From: Deltaproteobacteria bacterium
GTDB lineage: Bacteria; Desulfobacterota; Desulfarculia; Adiutricales; Adiutricaceae
Reading direction: 5' to 3'
NCBI GenBank assembly: GCA_031279515.1
Contig: JAITII010000032.1
Coordinates: 1 to 64,000 of the forward strand
DNA: 64,000 nucleotides
Shown here: positions 27,433-36,100 of the stretch, piece after piece
How the letters are laid out: every line of letters starts with the position of its first letter
Numbering within the stretch: the stretch's first letter is position 1
The notes under the pieces: model-generated
What the model was told of the DNA's origin: nothing
The model's database searches: none
What the model saw: the letters and a program-made list of their open reading frames with translations, nothing else
Program-made: the position numbers and the translations under genes

Positions 27433-27896
27433 TGTTTAACCAAACCCTTGCCCTCCGGCGGCAGAGGCAAATAGGCAATTTAACTGCCATAAGCACGAAA
27501 GCCAGATGCTCTTTTGTCTAAAATATTCCAGTTTTAGAAAACTCATCTTAACATTTAGAAAGAGACGGTAGTAAAAACTAGTGCCTTTTTGTAACTACGC
27601 CCTCAAAAAGCTTTATCGGGCAAATATGATCACAAGGTCACAAGGACCTGTATCACTAGAGATATGAATTTATACTATATAGCGCTGATCTCACATTTTT
27701 ACTACTAAATACTCTAGATCTTTTTTCATCTGGAATTTTTTGAGCTTTTTACTTCGCCACGTCGCCATCTTTAGGCTAAATTTATCCAAAAATATGTTAT
27801 CTTGTTAGTTTCTTAGTTAGCTAGTTGCATATTTTATACGCTTTTTTCCTTTTTCCTCTAATAAACCTCGCTTTTAAAATCTTTAGGAGATAAGCT
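27433..27896. other. intergenic region between the HD and TonB-like genes
   Basis: AT-rich, no ORF and no recognised RNA or terminator. The last 15 bases hold the AGGAG ribosome site of the next gene. Confidence 0.4.
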
Positions 27897-28643
27897 TTGC
27901 CTTTAAGAGCGGCCCTTACCACTGGGGATAAGTTTTACCGCCTGTCCAACGGCACGCTCATCTTGTGTCTAGCCCTAGCTGCCTGGGTACATTTAGGCTT
28001 TTTTACCCTTTGGGAAAAACTGGATTTAAATCCCCTAGGGGTAAATACAATAGATATTGAATTATTAAGTCCCCAGCCCCTGGAGATAGTCCTGGAATTG
28101 GAGGGAATACCTGATCCCATAGTGAGCGCACCGCAAGGGGAGGCCCTGGAAGAGGGGGACTCTGAGCCTGAACCCTACCTCCCTCCAGAGGTAGATAATA
28201 ATACTAGTGATGTAAAATCTTTTCCCTTAAACCGCTCTACAGCCTTAAGTCCAGCTGAACCAAGCCAGCCTATAGCTCAAAACCAGGGCCCGGACAATAC
28301 CATCAACGTGGAAGAGACGGCACCTACTGCCAAGTCCTATGACATCACCATCAGAACAGCAGTAGCCAGACACTGGATCCTGCCCCCTGAGGCCAGAAAC
28401 AATTTTCGTCCAGCTAGGTTCACGGCATCCATGACCTTGGACCCCACAGGGCAGATTATCCTCATCATGGTAGAGGAAAGCTCCGGTAACCCGGTCTTAG
28501 ACCACGCTGCCATGGAGGCCCTAAGGGGCGCAGCCCCTTACGAGCCCTTCCCCCCGCAATTAGCGTCTTTAAACCAGATGACCTTCCGCATCCATTTCGA
28601 CTATAGGGCTGTTGTTAGAAAATCCTTACCCGATAGGAACTAA
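27897..28643 (+). CDS. TonB/TolA-family C-terminal domain protein (orphan)
   Basis: 248 aa from a TTG start at 27897 with a strong AGGAG (27885-27889). Layout: about 20 basic/polar residues, one membrane segment (about 20-38), a long acidic Pro-rich periplasmic spacer (about 60-145), then a TonB/TolA C-terminal fold (about 150-235: 'YDITIRTAVARHWILPPEA', 'ARFTASMTLDPTGQIILIMVEESSGNPVLDHAAMEAL'). Such proteins bridge an ExbB/TolQ motor to outer-membrane receptors or Pal. No exbB/exbD lies beside it; a complete set with its own TonB is at 40.5-42.6 kb. It could be a TolA analogue or a second TonB. Not preceded by a cobalamin riboswitch. Confidence 0.75.
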   Translation: MPLRAALTTGDKFYRLSNGTLILCLALAAWVHLGFFTLWEKLDLNPLGVNTIDIELLSPQPLEIVLELEGIPDPIVSAPQGEALEEGDSEPEPYLPPEVDNNTSDVKSFPLNRSTALSPAEPSQPIAQNQGPDNTINVEETAPTAKSYDITIRTAVARHWILPPEARNNFRPARFTASMTLDPTGQIILIMVEESSGNPVLDHAAMEALRGAAPYEPFPPQLASLNQMTFRIHFDYRAVVRKSLPDRN

Positions 28644-29096
28644 TGGCTTATCACAATTAATGCCCAAAAGCTTTTTACTCTCTTGTTTCTTGACAAGGGA
28701 TATCTTGGAGCGGAAACAAAAAAAATCTTCAAAAGTCCATCTCTATTTTGTTGTTTTAGTTTATCTGCCACTAAATAAAGTGGAAGCAGCAATCTTGCCA
28801 CTTATCAGTCCTCGTACTTGGGATCAAAAACTCTACTCCTAAAACCCTCTATCTTCTTGAAAAAAGACTTCCCGCTTAAAAAATATTCCAATCCCTTTTA
28901 AATTCAGTTTTCTTGACTCTACAAATTTAAATTGCTACCCTTTTTCTTAGTTTTTTTCTAAGTTTTACCCCTTCCCCCTAAAATTTTATTTCTTTTCGCT
29001 TTTCAGAAAGACCTCCCTTTTGCGCGCCTATATATCGGCAAAATAACTAATAAGCTAATGGCCTAGCCATTGTAAATTATCTGCGGCGGAGAAAAT
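28644..29096. other. AT-rich intergenic region upstream of the phosphorylase
   Basis: About 450 bp. One spurious ORF (28612-28842) overlaps the end of the TonB-like gene. A TTGACA at 28691-28696 lacks a good -10. Nothing else seen. Confidence 0.4.
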
Positions 29097-31634
29097 ATGA
29101 AACCCAAACAGGAATTCAAAGTAGTCCCAAAGTTCCCCGAACGCCTCTTACCCCTAAAGCGCATGGCATACAATGTCATCTTCAGCTGGGACAGTGAGAT
29201 AAGAGACATCTTCCAGCGCATAGACCCCAAACTCTGGTCTGAATCCAACCACAACCCGGTGCAGCTCATGAGCAGGGTTTCGCAAAAGCGCTTGGACGAG
29301 CTGGATACGGACACGGGCTTTGTCTCTCAGCTGGAAGAGGTGGCCCACCGATTTGACATGTACATGAATGTCCCCTCTTCGAATGAAAAAAATACCACAG
29401 TGGCCTATTTTTCCGCCGAGTTCGGCCTCACCACCTGCCTTCCTATCTACTCCGGAGGCCTGGGAATCTTAGCCGGTGACCACTTAAAATCCGCCTCGGA
29501 TTTAAATATCCCCCTGGTGGCCGTAGGGCTTTTGTACCAGACTGGCTATTTCCAGCAGTACCTCAATAATGACGGCTGGCAGATGGAAAACTACGTACCC
29601 AATAACTACGACGCCATGCCCGTCACCCAGGCCTTAGACGCTAATGGCAACCAGGTCAAGGTCTACGTAAGATTCAGGGACCGCCAGTGCGCCATAGCGG
29701 TCTGGCGTATCCAGGTGGGGCGCATACCCCTCTATGTCATGGACACGGACTTGGACGAAAACCCCCCCGATTTAAGGGGCACCACCGCGGCCCTCTATGG
29801 AGGTGACAAGGAAAACCGTATCCGCCAGGAGATAGTCCTAGGCATTGGAGGCCTAAGGGCCTTAAAGGCCCTAGGCATTACCCCCACGGTCATCCACATG
29901 AACGAAGGGCACAGCGCCTTTTCCGCCTTGGAACGCATCAATATCCTCCGCCACGACCACAACCTCTCTTTTGACGCAGCCAAGGAGCTGGTCCAGGCCT
30001 CCACGGTCTTTACCACCCACACCCCGGTGCCTGCTGGTAACGACACCTTTGCCCCTGACCTGGCCCGTAGCTACTTCGAAGAATACGCCAAGGAGCTGGG
30101 CATTAGCTGGCCGGTACTCTTGGGCTATGGCCGGGTAAATCCCCGGGACGAGGGTGAGCCCTTTGGGGTCACCCCCCTCTCCTTGCGCCTATCTGCCCAT
30201 GCCAATGGGGTATCCAGGCTCCATGGCCTGGTAAGCCGCAATATGTGGCAAAATATCTGGCCCAAGACCCCCACAGAGGACACGCCCATAGACTATGTCA
30301 CCAATGGGATCCACGTCTCCACTTGGGCCTCCAGGGAGATCTCCAGGTTGTATACCAGGTACATGGGTGTGGAGTGGAAAGAGGACCCGGATCCCTTTTT
30401 GATCTGGAAGCATATTAACCAGATCCCCTTATCCGAGCTCTGGCGCGCCCATTGCCACTGCCGGGAAAGGCTCATAGGCTTTGCTAGAAGGGCCCTTTTA
30501 AAGCAGCTGCGGCGCCAAGGCGCCCCAGCTGGCATGCAGCAGTCTGCCATGGAGATCTTTAGCCCGGACGCCCTCACCATAGGCTTTGCCCGCCGCTTTG
30601 CCACCTACAAGAGGGCCACCTTGCTCTTTTCCGACCCGGATCGCCTGGCCAAGATCTTAAATAACACCGTGAGGCCTGTACAGGTCATCATAGCCGGAAA
30701 AGCCCACCCGGCTGACAACGAGGGAAAGGCCTTCATCAAGCAGATAATCCACTACAGCAGGGAAGACCGTTTCCACAACAAGATCCTCTTCTTGGAGAAC
30801 TACAATATCCACCTGGCCTCTCTTTTATCCGCTGGCTGCGACGTTTGGCTCAATAACCCCAGAAGGCCCTTGGAGGCCTGCGGTACCAGCGGCATGAAGG
30901 CCCTGGCCAACGGAGTCTTAAACCTCTCTGTCCTAGACGGCTGGTGGGACGAGGGCTATGGCCCTGACTACGGCTGGGCTATTGGTAATGGGGAGGTGGA
31001 CCCCAATCAAGAGTATCAGGATCTAACCGAAAGCCAGGCCCTGTACAACCTTTTGGAACATCAGGTGGCACCTACCTTCTACTCCCGCACGCCCGACGGC
31101 TTACCTGTGGCCTGGTGCGAAATGATGCGCAACAGCATGAGGGATCTAATCCCCCGCTTTAGCTCCCACCGCATGGTAAAGGAGTATTACGACCGCTTTT
31201 ACCTCCAGTCCACGGACCGCTGGAACTCTCTTTCCTCCAATAACTTCCAGACAGCCACCAAGCAAGCCGAGTGGTGCCAGAAGCTTAGGACCAGCTGGAA
31301 CGACGTAGCCGTAATCGAGCTCAAGGGCGATAACATCAAAGAGAAGATCGTAGGCCAGCAAGTGGTCATAAACTCCAGTGTCCGCTTGGGAACCTTAACT
31401 CCGGAGGATGTCACCGTAGAGGTCTACTATGGCACCATGGACCACCAGGGCGAGTTTGCCGATAGGGAGACCTTCATCATGAAGCCCGTAAAAGACGCAG
31501 GAAGCGGCGTCCATATCTTTGAGGCCAAAATAGACTGCGAGAAGACCGGCCGCTTTGGCTACACCGTAAGGGTGATGCCCAGCCGGGAAAGGCTGGGTAA
31601 CCCCTTTGTGCTGGGTCTTGTGACCTGGGCCTAA
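29097..31634 (+). CDS. glgP: alpha-glucan (glycogen) phosphorylase, short DUF3417-type
   Basis: 845 aa. Releases glucose-1-phosphate from alpha-1,4-glucans. An N-terminal DUF3417 region (about 10-115, 'LPLKRMAYNVIFSWDSEIRDIF') precedes the phosphorylase core: 'YFSAEFGLTTCLPIYSGGLG', 'NEGHSAFSALER', 'GFARRFATYKRATL' and the PLP site 'GTSGMKALANGVLNLSV' with the PLP lysine at 601, then 'DGWWDEGYGPDYGWAIG'. This belongs to the group related to archaeal and Thermotoga phosphorylases rather than E. coli GlgP. It stands alone with a strong terminator (31725-31762). It implies storage glycogen or use of external glucans; no synthesis genes are in view. Confidence 0.94.
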   Translation: MKPKQEFKVVPKFPERLLPLKRMAYNVIFSWDSEIRDIFQRIDPKLWSESNHNPVQLMSRVSQKRLDELDTDTGFVSQLEEVAHRFDMYMNVPSSNEKNTTVAYFSAEFGLTTCLPIYSGGLGILAGDHLKSASDLNIPLVAVGLLYQTGYFQQYLNNDGWQMENYVPNNYDAMPVTQALDANGNQVKVYVRFRDRQCAIAVWRIQVGRIPLYVMDTDLDENPPDLRGTTAALYGGDKENRIRQEIVLGIGGLRALKALGITPTVIHMNEGHSAFSALERINILRHDHNLSFDAAKELVQASTVFTTHTPVPAGNDTFAPDLARSYFEEYAKELGISWPVLLGYGRVNPRDEGEPFGVTPLSLRLSAHANGVSRLHGLVSRNMWQNIWPKTPTEDTPIDYVTNGIHVSTWASREISRLYTRYMGVEWKEDPDPFLIWKHINQIPLSELWRAHCHCRERLIGFARRALLKQLRRQGAPAGMQQSAMEIFSPDALTIGFARRFATYKRATLLFSDPDRLAKILNNTVRPVQVIIAGKAHPADNEGKAFIKQIIHYSREDRFHNKILFLENYNIHLASLLSAGCDVWLNNPRRPLEACGTSGMKALANGVLNLSVLDGWWDEGYGPDYGWAIGNGEVDPNQEYQDLTESQALYNLLEHQVAPTFYSRTPDGLPVAWCEMMRNSMRDLIPRFSSHRMVKEYYDRFYLQSTDRWNSLSSNNFQTATKQAEWCQKLRTSWNDVAVIELKGDNIKEKIVGQQVVINSSVRLGTLTPEDVTVEVYYGTMDHQGEFADRETFIMKPVKDAGSGVHIFEAKIDCEKTGRFGYTVRVMPSRERLGNPFVLGLVTWA

Positions 31635-31724
31635 AAAGGCCCTTAGCTAGCCCCTAACCAATAGCTCTTAGCCATATGCTAAGTGTCAGCTAAATCCCTA
31701 GCTAATCCCCAAGCAAAAACAATA

Positions 31725-31762
31725 AGCCCCCCAAGACGACTTTAGTCTTGGGGGGCTTTTTT
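31725..31762 (+). terminator. intrinsic terminator after glgP
   Basis: agccccccaagac, 7-nt loop, gtcttggggggct, then a T-run: a 13-bp perfect stem. Confidence 0.9.
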
Positions 31763-31889
31763 ATTGCCTAAAAGCTCTGGAGCCCTCCTGTCCTTTAAAG
31801 GGACTTATAGCTTTTTTACAGCAAATCTTTATTTCCTGAAGATGGGCCTAAGGCCAATGGCACTTTCCAAAGGGTAAACAGTGGATACA

Positions 31890-31917
31890 AGAAAGGCCGG
31901 ATCCGAAGATCCGGCCT
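31890..31917 (-). terminator. minus-strand intrinsic terminator with UUCG loop
   Basis: On the minus strand: aggccggatc, loop ttcg, gatccggcct, then ttctt. The cUUCGg tetraloop is usual in stable terminators. No plus-strand T-run, so it serves minus-strand transcription. Confidence 0.75.
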
Positions 31918-32114
31918 CCTGTTCTTGGATTGTATGCCATTAGTTATGAAACGCCTACCCAGAGTCACTGGTGCTAGGTGTGAAGCTCCATGCCAGTTTA
32001 GGGCACTTTCCTCACGTTTTCCTGTCCCCTAATGGTGGTGGGACTATTTAATCCGGAAGGCAAAGGCCATTCCGGTGAAAGAAAAGCAAATTAAGAGAAC
32101 TTCTAACTCGTCCT
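31890..32114 (-). ncRNA. candidate structured small RNA of unknown family (about 225 nt)
   Basis: A minus-strand transcription unit without an ORF. It has a promoter (TTGCAA, 17 bp, TATATT; 32121-32149), internal hairpins (ccggaa/ttccgg arms with inner ggc/gcc at 32053-32075; gtccc/gggac at 32024-32044) and an intrinsic terminator whose 10-bp stem is capped by a UUCG tetraloop and followed by tttctt. It sits between glgP and the SRP RNA gene. Size and setting would suit a 6S-like RNA, but I cannot match the 6S bubble, so the family is unassigned. Confidence 0.5.
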
Positions 32115-32120
32115 GGGATC

Positions 32121-32149
32121 AATATAACTCAATCCCCCTAAAATTGCAA
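32121..32149 (-). promoter_or_regulatory. sigma70-type promoter for the candidate small RNA
   Basis: Minus strand: -35 TTGCAA (32144-32149), 17-bp spacer, -10 TATATT (32121-32126). Transcription is expected to start near 32114. Confidence 0.6.
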
Positions 32150-32227
32150 GGGTTTAACAAAAATTTTTAATTTTTTTTGGATTTTTTGACGGGTTTTCCC
32201 CAAGGGGTCAGAGAATAGTCCATAAAT

Positions 32228-32331
32228 GGAGCCCCCAGGTAATTCCATGACACAAACAGACCTGCGGACCGCTGCTTCCTTCCGAATCTGACGGGGTTGA
32301 CAGAAGCTTGCCCATGGAGCCAAGGGGCCCC
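32228..32331 (-). ncRNA. ffs: signal recognition particle RNA (4.5S, small bacterial type)
   Basis: Minus strand. It carries the SRP domain IV signature: 'gtcagattcggaaggaagca' followed by 'gcggtcc' (32255-32292), i.e. the GGAAG tetraloop region and AGCAGC symmetric loop bound by Ffh. The ends pair: 5' ggggcccc (32324-32331) with 3' ggggctcc (32228-32235), and ccatg with catgg further in. About 104 nt matches the small SRP RNA without an Alu domain. Essential for co-translational membrane targeting. A -35/-10 pair lies upstream at 32350-32378; about 10 nt of 5' leader may be trimmed. Confidence 0.92.
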
Positions 32332-32349
32332 AGTTATGAACCGAAATGC

Positions 32350-32378
32350 ATTATACAGCCTGCAAAGTCATTTTACAA
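32350..32378 (-). promoter_or_regulatory. sigma70-type promoter for ffs
   Basis: Minus strand: -35 TTGTAA (32373-32378), 17-bp spacer, -10 TATAAT (32350-32355). The -10 lies 18 nt before the first base of the mature SRP RNA helix. Confidence 0.75.
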
Positions 32379-32969
32379 GATTAGAACTTAGCCCCTTTAA
32401 ACCGGGGAGCAAAAAGATTACTGACAAGGGTGCAAAAAGGCAGAGGATAAGGTAAATATTTTTAAAATAATTATCTAAATTAATATTAATAAATAGATTA
32501 ATTATCTTATATTATAAAATAATATATAAAATATCTTCTAGCTGTCTTATTCCTTCAAACTAATAAAAGGCACAGCTGCAAGGGAAAAATACCTCTTGGG
32601 CCATCTGTCATAAATATTTTTGTGAGGAAGGCAAGGGGCTAGAGAGCAAAAGGGCTACAAATCTGAGAGTTTATCTAGTAGTCCTCTTTTTCTGTTAAAG
32701 CTTTCTAGGCCAGTATTTCTGCCTAAAACTTAGGCCCCTTTGGCCCTTTGCAGCCTAGAAGCAAGTCGTAGCATAAGATCTAGAAAAAATTCTAAGAATA
32801 TTAGAAAACTAAATAAAAGTATTGGGTAATCCTCAAGTTATCTTCAAGATAAATCCAAATATCTTGACTGCAAAATGATCTTTCCTCCAGAAACACCTAG
32901 AAATACTGGACATTTATACAGCTAAGCTAGGGGTCAGTCAAAATTGCATAAATTTTTTTCGAAAAAGCT
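32379..32969. other. AT-rich intergenic region upstream of the flagellin promoter
   Basis: About 590 bp, very AT-rich around 32460-32540. No ORF, RNA or clear promoter recognised before the sigma28 site at 32970. Confidence 0.45.
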
Positions 32970-32996
32970 TAAAGAGTTTTCCAAGAACTCCGATAA
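32970..32996 (+). promoter_or_regulatory. sigma28 (FliA) promoter of the flagellin gene
   Basis: TAAAGAGT (32970-32977), an 11-bp spacer, TCCGATAA (32989-32996). The enterobacterial sigma28 consensus is TAAAGTTT-N11-GCCGATAA, so spacing is exact and 13 of 16 bases agree. It leaves a 5' leader of about 145 nt that contains a GC hairpin and a GGA-rich ribosome site. Confidence 0.88.
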
Positions 32997-33148
32997 GAAT
33001 TTTGAAAGAAGTTGGAATTTTTTCCAAGGACCCTCAAATAGTCAGGAAAACTTGCAACTTCTACAAATCCGACCGGCAAGGCCGGACGTTTACTACTAGC
33101 GCCGTCGGCCGGAACAAAATGGTGTTTTAAGAAGGAAGGAGAAAAGAC

Positions 33149-36100
33149 ATGAGTCTCGTAATTAATCACAACATGATGGCGATGAACACTGCTCGCACCC
33201 TTAGCAACACTTACGACCGCCTGAATTCCAGCGTGCAGAGGCTGTCCTCGGGATTGCGCATCAACTCAGCTGCTGATGATGCAGCTGGATTAGCGATACG
33301 GGAACTCATGCGGGCAGACATTAGTACCATGCAACAGGGTATCAGGAACGCTGCTGATGCCATCAGTATGATCCAGACGGCTGACGGCGCCATGGCCGTC
33401 ATCGACGAAAAATTAACCCGCATGAAGGAGCTGGCTGAGCAGGCTGCCACAGGAACCTACACCACCCTTCAGAGGGAAATAATCAACTCTGAATACCAGG
33501 CTATGGCCAAGGAAATCGATCGTATTGCCACTGCCACCAATTTTAATGGAGTAAAGCTCCTGGATGGTTCCATCACGAACCTCCACGGCGGCCAAGGTAT
33601 GAAGATCCACTTCGGCGTTGGCAATAACGCCGATGAGGACTACTACTTCATTAATACCGGCGACGTTCGGGCCACTAGCAACAGCGGCCTGAGGATCGGC
33701 GGAGACGCCAAGAATGACATTTGGGGCCAGGGCGCAGCTGGTTCCACGGGTCTAGCCGGCCCTGGTTGCTGCACCGCAGGTTATGACTCCTTGGATGGCA
33801 ATGCAGGCTTTAAAAGTGGCGACACTTTTGCATATGGCTATAACTGGGATTGGATGGAAGATGATGACCCTGACCTCTTGACAGGCAAATACCTGGCTGG
33901 ACGCTATCAGGTCAATTCCTCCGAAAGCCTCCAAGACCTTATTAATAAGGTTAACAAGGGCACCCAGAGCCGCGTCGGAATTAAACTTGACGGCTCGGCA
34001 ATAGCTACAGCTATTAAAGAGGGGGGGACCGCAGCTGTGTGTATCGGCGATGAGGCCTATGTCTTTGGAAGCGCCGCAGTAGCCGGCGGGACCAAGATAA
34101 TCCCCGCGGTTTCGGGCATAGTCTACCAACATTTAGCCACAGGTTCCTATCAAGGCCAGGGTTTTCAGGTGAATAGCGCAACGGGCTACGGTTTTGGCCT
34201 TACCCTAGCTCAGATGAGCGCCCTTCAGGCCGCAGGTCTTGATATAAGTGCCCTGCACCTTGCCTCTGCCATAGTCTCCTCATCGGGGTCCTCCACTGTA
34301 ACTTCAGCCCAAGCCAAGGGTCAGCTCCTTACTAAACTTGCCAGTCTATGGACTAGCTTGAACCTTGAGAGCCTTTCCGGAATTACTATCTCAGCATCAG
34401 CAGTAACTGGTTTTACTATTAGCTCCACCACCATCACCGCAAGCGCTGGCGCTACTACTTTAGTAGGCACAGGCGTAACGGCAACTATTGATAATGACCA
34501 GACTTTGACCGTCCACACCGGGGTCTACGCTGATGTAAATGGAAACTGGACGGATGACAAGGCGCTGGCTTCCGCATTACAGCTAGAAGAGATAGTATTC
34601 CACTTCACCAACCAAAATTCTCCGTACTATCAAGGTAGTCTGACTTCCTATACCTCCCCGGATACTTTTGTCAACAACAACAATCAAGTGGTTTCCCTCA
34701 CCACCCAGACTGCACTCACTGCCGCAGGTCTAACTGGACTTGCTAACTCTTTTACCGCTGCCACAGTTAGCGGACCATTTTCGACCATAGATAGCAACAG
34801 GGCAACCGCTTCGGCCGCCTTGCAACAGCAAGTGGAAGATGCTTGGAAGGCCAAGTACACCGGCCTGTATACTCTATCCTTCACAGCTGGAGCTACGATA
34901 ACTGCAGGCGCTTTTGGACCAGCAGATGCTAATGCGTTAGTGGCGACAACAACCTATAATACTACGGATCAAGTAGCCAATGGGACTCCCCTTACTTACA
35001 CATATAGCAACCTTTGGACCGATGGGACAGGCAATTGGACCAGTTCCCAGACCCTGGCAACTCAGCTTAGTTGGACTAACTTGAGGGTTACGGTTACAAA
35101 TGATGGCTCATCGCCAAATTATATCTTCAGTACCAATGCTGGTACAACATTTACCCAGCCGACTGTAGCTACTACGACTGATATCGCTGGTTTACTAACT
35201 ACCTTTCAAGATCTGCAGGGGAATTTCTCTTTAGGAACAGGCGCCAAAGGCCAGGTTTCACTTGCAACAACTACAACTAACCCATTTCCTCCAACAGCTG
35301 CGCAAGTGGATGCGGTACGTACCTTTGCTCAGGTTAACCCCACTGCTTCAAGCCCCCTATTGGTGACCATGGACGGAGCCTTAACCCAGACCATTCCAGT
35401 ATCTTTGACCACACTTGCCAGAGATACAACCACAGTGGCGGATCTGGTCACCCAAGTTGGCTCGGCACTCACGGCTCTTTTAACTGGTGCCCAGACTGTT
35501 TCCACCTCACCGCCCATTAATCATGTTGGCTCTGGTAGGATTTTAAGAACTAAGGCCACTGCTCCGCCCTTACCCAGTTCCAATGCCGATGTGACTAACC
35601 CTACCATGACTTCCTCATTTTACTCGGGAGTCTTGGATAAGAGCGTCGCCACCGGTGCCTTTAGTGACAGCGGTTTTATGTATAGCTCCTCAGTTGGTTA
35701 TGGACTTACAAGCGCGCAGTATGCCGCCCTCTTAACCGCCGGAGTTGACCTCAATAAACTTCTCTTGGCCTCTGCTATAGTTTCTGGCAGTGCATTTTCT
35801 ACAGTGAGCTCCGCCTCAGCTAGGCAAAACCTTGTTACTAAATTAGCTGAGCTCTGGACTGCCCTGAAATTAGGCGACCTTTCTGCCATCACAATTTCAG
35901 CCGGTGACTACGCTAGCTTCACCCCGCTCACTGCCGATGACTTAATAACGCAAGCCGGGGTGGGTGTCTTAAACGGCGTTGGAGGCACAGCTACCATAAA
36001 TGAACAGCAAACCTTGGTAGTGCACACTGGTATCTACGCCGATGGCAAAGGCAATTGGACCCAGAATGCTACTCTTGCGGCAGACCTTGGGCTCCAGGAA

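Noticed and set aside
28612..28842. 76-codon ORF overlapping the end of the TonB-like gene
   Set aside because: Overlaps a real gene, has no ribosome site and lies in AT-rich DNA.
32138..32323. 61-codon minus-strand ORF
   Set aside because: It covers the SRP RNA gene; the RNA signature explains the sequence.
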